A stretch of DNA of 64,000 bases from Sulfobacillus harzensis (lineage in GTDB: Bacteria > Bacillota > Sulfobacillia > Sulfobacillales > Sulfobacillaceae), in NCBI RefSeq assembly GCF_012933365.1, contig NZ_JABBVZ010000014.1, forward strand, positions 1 to 64,000, written 5' to 3'. Below the pieces are notes generated by a model. It saw only the letters and a program-made list of their open reading frames with translations. It was not told where the DNA came from and made no database searches. This document shows, in pieces, positions 49,606 to 58,555 of the stretch. Each line of letters begins with the position of its first letter. Positions within the stretch are counted from its first letter, which is position 1. The position numbers and the translations under genes are program-made.

Positions 49606-51651
49606 CTAGCGCCACACGCCCACAACGATGCCGATGACCACAAAGATCCAAACATAGGTAACGTATTGGTTCAAGCGGCCCGATTGGATTCGCCGAATGT
49701 GGCTCGAAGCCCAACGTCCCACGGCGACCAGTGGACCGTATACTTGCTGCTCAAGCCGATTGATAATGGTGTGGCGATAGAAGTGGGCACCCTCCGTGTG
49801 TGTGCGGGTGCGCGACAAGCCATAAAACTTTGCGAAAGCGAGCCTCAAGGGATGAACAAAGCCTTCCGCCGACCAACTGGTGCGTGCGGCAAAGGGTTCC
49901 GCTCCCCCATTCCAGGGACTCACCAACCGGACTCCCGTCCCGCGGCGAAATAGTTTCCGTATCAGGGCCACCACCAGGGTGAGCGCAATCGCCATCCAGA
50001 ACAAAACATAGGGGTTGCCCACGTTGAACGCCTGGGGGAAGAACACGGTGCCGTGCGCTCCGGGTGCTGGGACTAAGTTTGCCCCAATGGGGACCAAGGG
50101 GGCCGCGCTTTGGGGATTGATAAAGGTGGGCGCGACCACGGGGCTCCGCGACGTGAGATAGGGCACCAGGGCGTGGTTAATCCAAGGCAGGAACCATGGC
50201 ACGCCGGGGCCGGCGACTGCCACCAACACCAGTGGTATCGCCAACGCAATGACGAAGGACCGCAGTGGATGCTCCCCGCTCACAGGTTTTATGCCACGGT
50301 GAACACCTAAAAAGATAAATCCGTACCAACGCAGGTAGGCGGCCACACCGATAGCCACCGTCAACGCCAGACCGGCACCAACCACCATCAAACCGAGATG
50401 CGCGGCCGCACCGGTGCCCTCCCGCATGGGCTTCAAGATGCCTTCCAGCAGCAGCCATTCCCCGACGAATCCACCCAAAGGGGGAAACGCTCCCAAGGTC
50501 GCCGTCGCCAGCAAGGCCAACCAGGCAACCCATCCGGACCCGGGGACCAATCCCCCTAATCGGTCGAGCGTCTGACCCCAGCGACCCGTAAAATCCGTGG
50601 CGGCAAACAGCACGAATTTGGCGCCGGCATGCATGACCAGCAACACCACGGCGGCATCGAGGGCCATGGTGGACGCCACATTTTGGGGTGTCGTTAAAGA
50701 GACAATTCGCCAAATGCCCAACGACGTGAACACCAAACCCAGAATTTCCAACGTGGAATAGGCCAAGACCCGTTTGGCATGCCGCGATACGATACTATAC
50801 AAAGCCCCCGACAAGGCCCCTAATACGCCGAGCACCACCAAGACCACAGCCCATGCCAAACTCGCCCCAACCATGGCCTCCACGGCCAAGATGCCGCTGA
50901 AGGCGAGTGCCGTCAGCAAGCCGGAAAAAATGCCCGCCACCATTCCAGGAGCCTCCGGTTCCGCCATGGGCATCCAGATCATGACAGGAAACAGCCCGGC
51001 TTTCACCCCGAAGGCAATCACCGCAAGTACCATAATCACATTTCCCAACGATGCCGGGACGCCGCTCAGCTGATGCACCGCCAACGTGTCCTGCAACGAT
51101 TTGGCATGTATGGGCATCAACCAGACTAAGGCCACCAAAAGCATCATGCCGCCAAGTTCAGACAGGGCCAGCAAAGCCCATCCCGCGTTCCATACGGGGC
51201 GTGAGCGTCGGGTGGTCACCAAGCCCAAATAGGTGACCGCAGAGATGAATTCCCAACTGATTAAGAGCAACAACCCATCGCCACTCCACAAGAACACTCC
51301 GACGCCCGACAAAAGCGGCAAAAGGGCATACAGTATGCGATGACCATCGCGACGCGAGAAGGTCAAGAGGATGGCTGCGAAGAACAGCAGCCCGGCCACC
51401 ACGGACCACAGCCTTGCCAGCGGCAATGGCGAGGCCACCAGTGCCGGCCATGGCGCCGGCAATGGGATGCGACGGGCATATTGGGGGACCAAGAAGAAAG
51501 ACATGGCCAAGAGCCCCAGCGATCCCACCAGTCCAGAGACCGACAGCCAGACATGAACGCCGCGTGATCCACTGCGCCACAGTGTGGCACCACCGGCAAG
51601 CACCACAACAAGATACACCGTCCATGTCAAAATCCAATCGGAACCGCTCAT
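49606..51651 (-). CDS. hyfB: HyfB-like proton-pumping membrane subunit
   Basis: A 681-residue polytopic protein of the NuoL/M/N-HyfB family with about 15 hydrophobic segments. The core has LLLLISWEFISAVTYLGLV, IAFGVKAGLFPVMIWMPMAEPEAP with the conserved lysine, HAKRVLAYSTLEILGLVF and LGAFPPLGGFVGEWLLLEG. A long C-terminal extension reaches another hydrophobic segment. It should form an ion channel of the membrane arm. Its start overlaps the HyfI-like stop (ATGA); it is the last gene of the operon. Confidence 0.85.
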   Translation of the reverse strand: MSGSDWILTWTVYLVVVLAGGATLWRSGSRGVHVWLSVSGLVGSLGLLAMSFFLVPQYARRIPLPAPWPALVASPLPLARLWSVVAGLLFFAAILLTFSRRDGHRILYALLPLLSGVGVFLWSGDGLLLLISWEFISAVTYLGLVTTRRSRPVWNAGWALLALSELGGMMLLVALVWLMPIHAKSLQDTLAVHQLSGVPASLGNVIMVLAVIAFGVKAGLFPVMIWMPMAEPEAPGMVAGIFSGLLTALAFSGILAVEAMVGASLAWAVVLVVLGVLGALSGALYSIVSRHAKRVLAYSTLEILGLVFTSLGIWRIVSLTTPQNVASTMALDAAVVLLVMHAGAKFVLFAATDFTGRWGQTLDRLGGLVPGSGWVAWLALLATATLGAFPPLGGFVGEWLLLEGILKPMREGTGAAAHLGLMVVGAGLALTVAIGVAAYLRWYGFIFLGVHRGIKPVSGEHPLRSFVIALAIPLVLVAVAGPGVPWFLPWINHALVPYLTSRSPVVAPTFINPQSAAPLVPIGANLVPAPGAHGTVFFPQAFNVGNPYVLFWMAIALTLVVALIRKLFRRGTGVRLVSPWNGGAEPFAARTSWSAEGFVHPLRLAFAKFYGLSRTRTHTEGAHFYRHTIINRLEQQVYGPLVAVGRWASSHIRRIQSGRLNQYVTYVWIFVVIGIVVGVWR

Positions 51652-52211
51652 TGCCGTACCTCCCTGGGGCCGCTTATGGGATCTACGCCGTCAACCGCAG
51701 CCAAGAGCCCGCGCAAAATGTCTCCCGGGCTTGGCGGACATCCGGCGATAGTGGTCGTGACGGGCACAATCCCCTCAAGGCCCCCCCGAACCCCCGGAGC
51801 TCCCCGAAACACCCATCCGTCGATGGCGCATGATCCGAGTGCGACGACGCGCTTGGGCGCCGTCATTTGTTCAAACACGTCCGCGATGACCTGAACCATG
51901 GCATCCGTGATGACGCCGGTTACCACCAAAATATCCGCATGCTTGGGCGAAGGCGTAAAGCTAAATCCGTAGCGGGACAAGTCGTAATCCGGGCTGGACA
52001 ACAACCCCAACTCCGATTCGCATCCGTTGCACGATCCGGCATCAATGTGCCGGATGGCCAAGGCGCGGCGCAGGAAGCCATCCACGGGGCGAGCACTCGT
52101 TTGGACCGCGTCTGAATTCGCCATCGCTGCCGCGATCCCATCGGGCTCGGTCGGGAATCCTGTAGTTTCGGGCCGCCGTACGATATTTTTCAGCCAATGC
52201 CAATAGTACAT
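51648..52211 (-). CDS. hyfI: HyfI/NuoB-like iron-sulfur subunit
   Basis: A 187-residue small subunit with all four ligands of the N2-type [4Fe-4S] cluster: Cys61 and Cys64 (SCNGCESEL), Cys128 (LGSCAIDG) and Cys158 (GCPPSPGD). It is the partner of the large subunit encoded 19 bases upstream. The ATG begins MYYWHWLKNIVRRPE. An intact proximal cluster beside a large subunit without metal ligands is characteristic of hydrogenase-related (Ehr) complexes. Confidence 0.85.
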   Translation of the reverse strand: MYYWHWLKNIVRRPETTGFPTEPDGIAAAMANSDAVQTSARPVDGFLRRALAIRHIDAGSCNGCESELGLLSSPDYDLSRYGFSFTPSPKHADILVVTGVITDAMVQVIADVFEQMTAPKRVVALGSCAIDGWVFRGAPGVRGGLEGIVPVTTTIAGCPPSPGDILRGLLAAVDGVDPISGPREVRQ

Positions 52212-52230
52212 CTCTCGAACCCCTCCTGGG

Positions 52231-53661
52231 CTAACCGTCCCATCCCGCAACGGATAGGGCGAAGCTAGCATCAATAATGGGGAAGTCTTGTAAAATGTTG
52301 CCGTTCGCCATCGCATCGGGAACCACCGCCCAATTGCGCTCGGAGGGCGTCGCGATGGCCGCGTGTGCAATGCGGCCATCTTTCGGGTCAAACCGCAGCC
52401 AATACCCCAAGAGGCCGCGGGGCGCCTCAACGATCCCGACTCCCGATGCTTGCACCGGCGGTCCATCAAGGACCTCCTGCGCCTCGTTCGGGGATAGCTC
52501 ATGGGGATTCCATCCCCCTAAAATCCGCCGCACCAATCTGAGACTTTCGCCGAGTTCTTCCACGCGAATGCGAAAGCGCGCGTAGGCATCGCCGTCCGTC
52601 TCAATCGGCGTGTTCAGGTCTAAGTCGCCATACGCCGCATAAGGCCGAACCTGACGCACATCTAATTCCAGTCCCGCCGCGCGGCCTACGGGGCCGACAG
52701 GTCTTCCCCATTGGATGGCCGCAGGCGGCACCCGCCCCGCTCCATGCAACCGGTCCAGAAACGATGACGTGCGCTCCAATCCCATCGCAATGCGCTCCGC
52801 TTGATCCAGCACGTCCGAGATAATGCGGGCGGCCGCGACCGGATCCACATCTTGGGGCCACCCTCGAGCAGCGACACCGCCGGGAACAATGGCGGCGCGG
52901 AGGTATCGATGCCCAAAGAGCGAGAAATTGAGCCTCAGCACGGTCTCTTTCAGGTGCAAATACTCCATTTGGGGTACGGGAAGTCCGGTCGAGACGGCTA
53001 GCATGGCCAGGTCTCCCAAGTGACTGTATGCCCGCTCTAGTTCCGCCAACAGGACCCGGGTTGTCTGCACTTGGTGCGAAAGTTGGATTCCCCACGCATC
53101 CTCGACCGCCAGGACCATCGCCAACGTATGGTGAACATTTGAGGTGGTCGTGAACCGAGAAATCACGGGCAGTGCCTCCTGGACCGTCCGTCCTGAAACC
53201 AGGGCTCGGATATGCCGCTCCTTGAATCCATTTTTGAGCGTCAAACGGATAATTTCATCTCCCATCACATGCAAGCGATAGAGAAGGGATTCAGCGACAT
53301 CCGCTCGGACTGGGCCCAGGGGATAGGTAAAGAGGCCCTTGCCGCGGACGCGGGGATGATCTGGCAATTGCCACGATAACTCCGGGCGTTCCCGGGCTAA
53401 GCGATATTCGGCCGTCACGGTCTCCCCAATCCCCGACCAGGACGGTTGCCACGCATCCTCCCAGTCGCTTTCGCGCGCGTCCCAGTGCAGCCGCGTGAGG
53501 GCGCCCGTCTTGCGGTTCATCAGCAGCGTCGCGAGGATGGGGCCGTCGGCCGTTAGCACAATGCTGTCGAAGTCCCGCGCACGCGCGACACGCCATGCAT
53601 CGATCCAGTCCCGAGCCGTCGCGGCTGTTGGGATGGTTTGTACCATGTCCCCTACTTCCAT
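52231..53661 (-). CDS. hyfG: HyfG/NuoCD-like large subunit without cysteines (Ehr type)
   Basis: A 476-residue fusion of a NuoC-like N-terminal part and a NuoD/hydrogenase-large-subunit-like body. Family helices are present (HTLAMVLAVEDAWGIQLSHQ, LLAELERAYSHLGDLAMLAV). The motif that holds RICGxC in hydrogenases reads RFTTTSNVHH, and the C-terminal DPCxxC is absent. The protein has no cysteine anywhere, so it cannot hold a NiFe centre. It should therefore not be a hydrogenase. The ATG is 11 bases after GGGAGG; another ATG five codons later is possible. Confidence 0.8.
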   Translation of the reverse strand: MEVGDMVQTIPTAATARDWIDAWRVARARDFDSIVLTADGPILATLLMNRKTGALTRLHWDARESDWEDAWQPSWSGIGETVTAEYRLARERPELSWQLPDHPRVRGKGLFTYPLGPVRADVAESLLYRLHVMGDEIIRLTLKNGFKERHIRALVSGRTVQEALPVISRFTTTSNVHHTLAMVLAVEDAWGIQLSHQVQTTRVLLAELERAYSHLGDLAMLAVSTGLPVPQMEYLHLKETVLRLNFSLFGHRYLRAAIVPGGVAARGWPQDVDPVAAARIISDVLDQAERIAMGLERTSSFLDRLHGAGRVPPAAIQWGRPVGPVGRAAGLELDVRQVRPYAAYGDLDLNTPIETDGDAYARFRIRVEELGESLRLVRRILGGWNPHELSPNEAQEVLDGPPVQASGVGIVEAPRGLLGYWLRFDPKDGRIAHAAIATPSERNWAVVPDAMANGNILQDFPIIDASFALSVAGWDG

Positions 53662-53681
53662 TCCGTCATCATCCTCCCTGT

Positions 53682-55127
53682 TTAGAGATGAACTGTCGCC
53701 AACTGCGACACCACATGGTGCCATAAGGGGTGAACCAGCAATGGAAATCCGATGCCACCGGCCAAGACAAACACCCCCAATACGGCGCTGGGTAGAATTA
53801 ACCCCATTGGTTCCTGAATGGTATTGACTGGCGAGGCGCCAACCTGCCCCGGGGTGAACAGCCAGCCCGGCACACGTCGCGCAATGGCGATGAAAATGAG
53901 CACAACCAGGGCCGCGGCCGCAATTGCGACCGGACGGTCGCCCACCTGATGCAGCCCCCCCGCGAGAATAAGCCACTCACTCCAAAACGGGGCAAACGGC
54001 GGAAGCCCGACGATCGCCGCCGATCCTAGTGCCAGTAGCGCACCGGTCCAGGGGGTGCGATGCAGAATGCCACGGGCCCCATGCTCTGAATGGGAACTGT
54101 GATACAGAATTCGAACGGTGCCGGCGTTGTGAAACAACAGCGTCTTGCTCGCCGCATGCGTCCAGATGTGCAAAAACGCTCCCACCAACGCGATGCCGCC
54201 AAATCCCATCCCAAGACTGATGAGACCAATGTGTTCAATGCTGGAGTATGCCCACAGGCGCTTGAGATCGCGCTGGAACGTCAACGAACCGGCGGCAATG
54301 ACCAATGACAGCAAGCCCAGCAAGATCAGAGCGTCTTGCAGATAGGCAGACGGAAGACTCAAGGCGAGCACGTGGAACAATCGGTACACGATGAACATCG
54401 CCCCCGCCAGTTTTAATCCGGACAACAAAGCCGAAACCGGTGCCGGCGCTTCGCTGTGGGCATCGGGAAGCCAGGTGTGAAAGGGAGCCAATCCCGCCTT
54501 CGTGCCATAGCCCACCAAGGCCATATAGGCTCCGATGAGCGCCCAGTGCTGGTGTACTCCAGACAAGGTCTGATGCGCGGGCACGAAAGACCATGCGAAT
54601 AGCGGGCTGCCCACGGCCGTCAATGACAAAATGGTTCCCAGAAGCGCAACCAGACCGCCCAACTCTGTCACAACAATGTATTTCCATGCGGCTTCAACCG
54701 CCCCGCGACTGGCTGGATGCGCGGTCAGCACCGTGCTCGTTAACGTCGCTCCTTCAATCGCCATCCATAGAAAGATGAAGTTTGTCCAAATGGCCAACGC
54801 GGCGAGGGACCCGATGAAGAGCATAAAGAAGAGATAATACCCTTTAACGCGTCTGGCCGCCCAGTGATGCTCTTTCGCCTCGCGCGTAATGTAGGGGCCC
54901 GAGTACCAAATCCCAAAGATTGACAAGATCGCCACGATCACGAAAAACCACGTCGCCAAGGGACCGGTTCCCTGCCACAAGCGCAGCGGCAATGCTGCCA
55001 GCCAAAAGAGAAGAAAAGCCCCTGCGATCCCGCTCACCCACCCCAGGCGATTGACTGGCACAATCCAATACCCCAACCCAATGACAGCAAGCCCTAGGGG
55101 GATAATCCACAATGCATCCGTCATCAT
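53682..55127 (-). CDS. hyfF: HyfF-like proton-pumping membrane subunit
   Basis: A 481-residue NuoL/M/N-family protein with about 14 hydrophobic segments: FLWMAIEGATLTSTVLTAH, GYGTKAGLAPFHTWLPDAHSEAP with the conserved lysine and histidines, LKRLWAYSSIEHIGLISLG and LPPFAPFWSEWLILAGG. It is a second antiporter-like subunit of the membrane arm. Its ATG overlaps the HyfE stop (ATGA) and its end lies 20 bases before the large subunit. Confidence 0.85.
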   Translation of the reverse strand: MMTDALWIIPLGLAVIGLGYWIVPVNRLGWVSGIAGAFLLFWLAALPLRLWQGTGPLATWFFVIVAILSIFGIWYSGPYITREAKEHHWAARRVKGYYLFFMLFIGSLAALAIWTNFIFLWMAIEGATLTSTVLTAHPASRGAVEAAWKYIVVTELGGLVALLGTILSLTAVGSPLFAWSFVPAHQTLSGVHQHWALIGAYMALVGYGTKAGLAPFHTWLPDAHSEAPAPVSALLSGLKLAGAMFIVYRLFHVLALSLPSAYLQDALILLGLLSLVIAAGSLTFQRDLKRLWAYSSIEHIGLISLGMGFGGIALVGAFLHIWTHAASKTLLFHNAGTVRILYHSSHSEHGARGILHRTPWTGALLALGSAAIVGLPPFAPFWSEWLILAGGLHQVGDRPVAIAAAALVVLIFIAIARRVPGWLFTPGQVGASPVNTIQEPMGLILPSAVLGVFVLAGGIGFPLLVHPLWHHVVSQLATVHL

Positions 55128-55753
55128 CCGATCAGCTCCTCGAGATCGCGGACATCTAGAGAATGCTTAACCCGCCGGACTTCGGCTGCCACATAGGCCA
55201 GCACGAGGGCCAAGGCCAACCCGGTCACGTCGATGCCCACTTCTCCGATCGCGGGGATGCTGGTTCCCCACGTGAGCGCACCGACATCCATCACCGTTTC
55301 CAGGCTCAAGATGCCCCAGAGAAGGCTCCACACCTCATATCGGCCTGAGAGTTGCACGAACGTCACCAGCATGGCGGCCAGCACCAATCCCATCGGCAAG
55401 GGATATGGCAGCCCCAAGCGCCCCACCACTATGCCTCCGGCGCTCAGTAGGAGCGCCAACATTAATAGGGCGCTCATCCCGGCAGGACCATGAGTTCCGT
55501 ACGCCCGGCGCATCGATTTTAACCAGCGATTCATCACGCCGGGGATAACAAAAATCTTCAGCACAATAATGAGAGCTGCAACGGACCAGAATGCCGGCCG
55601 ATGGCCGAAGATGGCTAATAGGGACGCCACACCGGCCTCCGCCACCGCTTGAATTCGATACATCACTGCCATGGTGTGCGGTGTTTTGACGATCATCATG
55701 GCTACCGCGGTCATCCATAGCAATGTCACCGCCAGCAAGAGCCACGTGGACAT
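55124..55753 (-). CDS. hyfE: HyfE-like membrane subunit
   Basis: A 209-residue protein with six or seven hydrophobic segments. The conserved VMYRIQAVAEAGVASLLAIF and KIFVIPGVMNRWLKS segments identify the HyfE family, which is related to NuoK in its C-terminal half. GGGG lies eight bases before the ATG of MSTWLL, 36 codons inside a longer frame. It is placed between the HyfC-like and HyfF-like genes as in hyf operons. Confidence 0.82.
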   Translation of the reverse strand: MSTWLLLAVTLLWMTAVAMMIVKTPHTMAVMYRIQAVAEAGVASLLAIFGHRPAFWSVAALIIVLKIFVIPGVMNRWLKSMRRAYGTHGPAGMSALLMLALLLSAGGIVVGRLGLPYPLPMGLVLAAMLVTFVQLSGRYEVWSLLWGILSLETVMDVGALTWGTSIPAIGEVGIDVTGLALALVLAYVAAEVRRVKHSLDVRDLEELIG

Positions 55754-55772
55754 GCCGGTTTTCCCCTTTCGT

Positions 55773-56711
55773 CTATAGGTTTGATACCAACCCACCAAGG
55801 GCGGCGATGACAATGGCCGCCATGAGAAAGTCCACGTTGCGGATGAGCCGCAACTTGGCAAAGCCGGCCTCGATACTGACCAATACCAACCCCAGGACCG
55901 TCACTTTCAGCGCGACAGCCAGGGCAGCCAGGACGACAGCACCCACGGCCGGAGATGTGGCTAAGCCCCAGGGCGTTGCCAACACATTGGACAGAATTAC
56001 GCTTAAAACGAGGAATTTCATCCATCCGCCCCATTCGTAGAGCGCAAGGTCCGGACCGCTGGATTCGAATGTGCGCGACGGATCGATCATGGACAGCTCT
56101 TGGGAGGTGGACGGATTGTCGATGGGAATGCGGCCGGCTTCCGCAATTAAGAGCAGAAACCATCCCACCACAATCAGGAGGTGAGCCGGGCTGGCGAACC
56201 ATAAACGGGACGCGAAAGTCTGATTCACCACAAAGGGAATCGTCGCTTTGGCCGCCGAGGCCGCCACAAACACCAGTAAGAGAGAGAGGGGTTCGGTAAA
56301 GGTGGCAATGAGTCGAATGCGGCTGACACCGAGGGCTGGATACACGCTGCCGCTATCGAGTGCCGCGAACAGCAACGCCAACCCTCCGCCTGCCAGCACC
56401 ATTCCCCCACCCAACATATCGCCCATCCACGCGAAGGGTAGCGGGAAGCTGGTGAGCACGGGAATGAGCATGGTGACCAGAATGGGGGCGATAAAATACA
56501 CCACCGGCGCCCATTCAGACACGGCACTGCTATGATGGCTGCGCACCGTCTCTTTATGAAGCCATTTCCACAAATCGCGGTAAGGCTGCCATATCGGCGG
56601 ACCGTGGCGCGCCGCCAACCGTGCGCGATACCGCTCCATGACGCCTTTAAGAAGGGGGGCAAATCCTAACACGAAGAGCACTTGACAGCCTTGGGCAACG
56701 TAAAGATTCAC
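55773..56711 (-). CDS. hyfC: HyfC/NuoH-like membrane subunit
   Basis: A 312-residue NuoH-family protein with eight hydrophobic segments. The loop RLAARHGPPIWQPYRDLWKWLHKE, FTEPLSLLLVFVA, the loop AEAGRIPIDNPSTSQELSMID and the final LGGLV segment are the family hallmarks; NuoH links the peripheral iron-sulfur chain to the membrane arm. The start is GTG, nine bases after GGAGG. It is the first gene of the operon C-E-F-G-I-B. No ferredoxin-like HyfA or HyfH gene is present in it. Confidence 0.85.
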   Translation of the reverse strand: MNLYVAQGCQVLFVLGFAPLLKGVMERYRARLAARHGPPIWQPYRDLWKWLHKETVRSHHSSAVSEWAPVVYFIAPILVTMLIPVLTSFPLPFAWMGDMLGGGMVLAGGGLALLFAALDSGSVYPALGVSRIRLIATFTEPLSLLLVFVAASAAKATIPFVVNQTFASRLWFASPAHLLIVVGWFLLLIAEAGRIPIDNPSTSQELSMIDPSRTFESSGPDLALYEWGGWMKFLVLSVILSNVLATPWGLATSPAVGAVVLAALAVALKVTVLGLVLVSIEAGFAKLRLIRNVDFLMAAIVIAALGGLVSNL

Positions 56712-56807
56712 ACACAACCACCTCCGACGCCGAATCTCGATGTCGAGAGCTGTAGCGCGTACTCCCGTCATCTCGTGTCAGGAGTCATCAACCCCGGGGG
56801 GTGGTTT

Positions 56808-56875
56808 CGGATACCATCGGTATCCGCGGCGGAATCCATCGCCTATTCTCAATACTTATCGATATCTTGAGTATA
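56808..56875 (-). promoter_or_regulatory. Putative promoter and operator of the hydrogenase-4-like operon
   Basis: On the minus strand an extended -10, TGC-TATACT (TATACT at 56870-56875), lies about 160 bases before the HyfC-like start. Downstream of it is the perfect inverted repeat CGGATACC-ATC-GGTATCCG (56808-56826), which uses the same ATACC/GGTAT halves as the CsoR-type sites but with a 3-base instead of a 6-base spacer. The remaining leader to 56711 and the stretch up to 57056 hold no gene. Confidence 0.45.
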
Positions 56876-57056
56876 GCATGCCATTTCGTCGGATCTGCCA
56901 TCGTAACGCTGCCTCAATCCCAAACGCGGCAGTATCGTTGGCCGTCCCGTCTACCAGTGTCCACCCGATCGCAATGAAGATCATGGAAAAGGCCCGGCTT
57001 TACACCCCCGAAGAACCATACTGGGCGCTGCCATTCGAACATCCCTCCATTCCAGC

Positions 57057-57093
57057 AAAAAAGGCTGACGACTTCACATAGAAGCCATCAGCC
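57057..57093 (-). terminator. Intrinsic terminator of the fluoride-export operon
   Basis: On the minus strand GGCTGATGGCTTC pairs with GAAGTCGTCAGCC across TATGT (one mismatch) and runs into TTTTTTG. It lies about 100 bases after the DUF190 stop. Confidence 0.75.
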
Positions 57094-57191
57094 GATCTCG
57101 GCAGTTGTGAGGAGAGCTTCATCTCCACGACCATTATTGCGATTACCCTTATATTAACCTTAGAAAGTCGCCAGGGAAAGTCCTTTCGCAA

Positions 57192-57539
57192 TTATTCCGG
57201 CAAGTTTTCAGATCGGCCAAAATGCCGAACCTCCACGGTATCAACAGTGATGAGGCCATGGTCAAGCATATCGGCGACAGTCGCAGCAAACTTGTCCACC
57301 CGTTCAGCTCGGTCAATAATTTCGATGACGAGCGGCAGGTCTCCCGACAACGTCAAGAGATTGGCAGAGTGGATCCGGCTTGAGTGCCCATAGCCTTCCA
57401 CCCCACGCACAACTGTTGCGCCGGCCAACCCCATTTGCCGCGCCTTCACCACGATTGCATGATAAAGCGACTGGCCATGGCGACTCGATTCTCCAATGTA
57501 AACCCGCAAGCGGCTCGCCTTCACAGGATGGAATGCCAC
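57192..57539 (-). CDS. DUF190 family protein linked to fluoride export
   Basis: A 115-residue DUF190 protein with a ferredoxin-like, GlnB-resembling fold: SRLRVYIGESSRHGQSLYHAIVVKARQMGLAGATVVRGVEGYG, then LPLVIEIIDRAERVDKF and LITVDTVEV. Genes of this family accompany crcB in many bacteria; they may regulate the channel. The start abuts the CrcB stop. It is the last gene before a terminator. A paralogue lies at 58556. Confidence 0.85.
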   Translation of the reverse strand: MAFHPVKASRLRVYIGESSRHGQSLYHAIVVKARQMGLAGATVVRGVEGYGHSSRIHSANLLTLSGDLPLVIEIIDRAERVDKFAATVADMLDHGLITVDTVEVRHFGRSENLPE

Positions 57540-57973
57540 TACGACTCCCCTTCCGTGGTGTCGATTTCCTCGACGTCAGTATTTCCGGCCGCATTCAGTC
57601 GCGCCTGCACTAAAATGCGGGTACCAATCACTCCCGCCCAGCAAGCGGCCATGCCTAAGATCAAACTCCCCAGCGCATAGCCAATCCCCGCCAGCGGCGC
57701 TCCTTGTGTTAGCAGCTGGTGAACGCCCAGCATGTAGGTGGAAAAGGTGGTATATCCGCCAAGCACCCCCACCGCAATGAAAAGCCGGCCACGTTCCCCA
57801 AGCCAGCCATATTCCATCGCTAGCGTCATCACAATGCCAATAAGAAAGCTCCCGCTAATGTTAATCCCAAAGATACTGTACGGGATGAGCGTGGATGGAA
57901 GAATTCCCGACAGCCCATATCGCGCCATGGCTCCTAAGCCGCCGCCCAATGCAATCCACAGCAAATTGTTCAT
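57539..57973 (-). CDS. crcB: Fluoride exporter CrcB/Fluc
   Basis: A 144-residue Fluc protein with four membrane segments. ALGGGLGAMARYGL, GINISGSFLIGIV and GVLGGYTTFSTYML are the pore motifs, the last containing the Thr/Phe of the anion path. Fluc channels act as antiparallel dimers. Its ATG overlaps the stop of the other crcB gene by four bases, so the two could form a heterodimer. Confidence 0.92.
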   Translation of the reverse strand: MNNLLWIALGGGLGAMARYGLSGILPSTLIPYSIFGINISGSFLIGIVMTLAMEYGWLGERGRLFIAVGVLGGYTTFSTYMLGVHQLLTQGAPLAGIGYALGSLILGMAACWAGVIGTRILVQARLNAAGNTDVEEIDTTEGES

Positions 57974-58347
57974 ACGACGGATCCAATCAACATGCCGGCA
58001 GACACCCCGAAGAATCCAAACACGATGCTTAACAAGGGGTTTAACAATGCTTCACGATAGAGTCCTTGCTCCAGCAACATTAATGTTTCGTATGTAAAGC
58101 TGGAGAATGTGGTGAAGGCTCCGGTGAAACCCACGTCTGCAAAGAGCAACACGCGGGGATCCAGACTCTTGGTCGCCTCAACCAGGACGCCAATAATGAC
58201 GGTACCCACAAGATTGACCACCATCGTGCCCAAGGGGAATCGCCCCATATTTTTTTGGTTTACGACAAATCCGAGAAGAAATCGAGCGACAGCCCCTAGA
58301 CCCCCGCCGACAAATACCACCCCAAGATTGAGGAACAGGTCACTCAC
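57970..58347 (-). CDS. crcB: Fluoride exporter CrcB/Fluc, second copy
   Basis: About 125 residues with the Fluc motifs VFVGGGLGAVARFLLG, MVVNLVGTVIIGVL and GFTGAFTTFSSFTYE, and four membrane segments. I take the GTG just after GAGG (VSDLFLNLG) as start. An upstream ATG at 58431 would give 28 more residues, but it lies inside the conserved 3' part of the fluoride riboswitch and should not be used. Paired crcB genes are known to form heterodimeric channels. Confidence 0.88.
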   Translation of the reverse strand: MSDLFLNLGVVFVGGGLGAVARFLLGFVVNQKNMGRFPLGTMVVNLVGTVIIGVLVEATKSLDPRVLLFADVGFTGAFTTFSSFTYETLMLLEQGLYREALLNPLLSIVFGFFGVSAGMLIGSVV

Positions 58348-58420
58348 CTCTTCGCTGGAATTGATGCAAAAAACAAACTGATAGCTCCCCACGATTCGAA
58401 CGACACGAGCGACCGAAAGT

Positions 58421-58487
58421 GCAGGAGTCATCAGCTGCTGTGAGCGGTTTCCCCATTGACTGGGAGCGGTAGACCTCCATTACCGTC
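58421..58487 (-). promoter_or_regulatory. Fluoride riboswitch (crcB motif)
   Basis: Read on the minus strand: GGTAATGGAGGTCTACC forms the first helix (GGTA/TACC), AAACCGCT and AGCTGATGACTCCTGC form the conserved second part, and GGAG with CTCC gives the pseudoknot. The AACCGCT and CTGATGACTCC blocks are the hallmark of the fluoride aptamer. It lies 74 bases before the crcB pair, in the right direction to control it. Confidence 0.88.
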
Positions 58488-58555
58488 GAACAGCATAGTA
58501 GAAGTTGCCGATGCCTGTCAACGCAGCAACCGTCGCCACATGGCAACCTTCAACC

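Noticed and set aside
49606-56711. Calling the operon a NiFe hydrogenase
   Set aside because: The large subunit has no cysteine, so the NiFe site cannot form.
58348-58431. ATG at 58431 as the crcB start
   Set aside because: That ATG belongs to the conserved CTGATGACTCC end of the fluoride aptamer. The GTG at 58347 begins directly with the Fluc fold.
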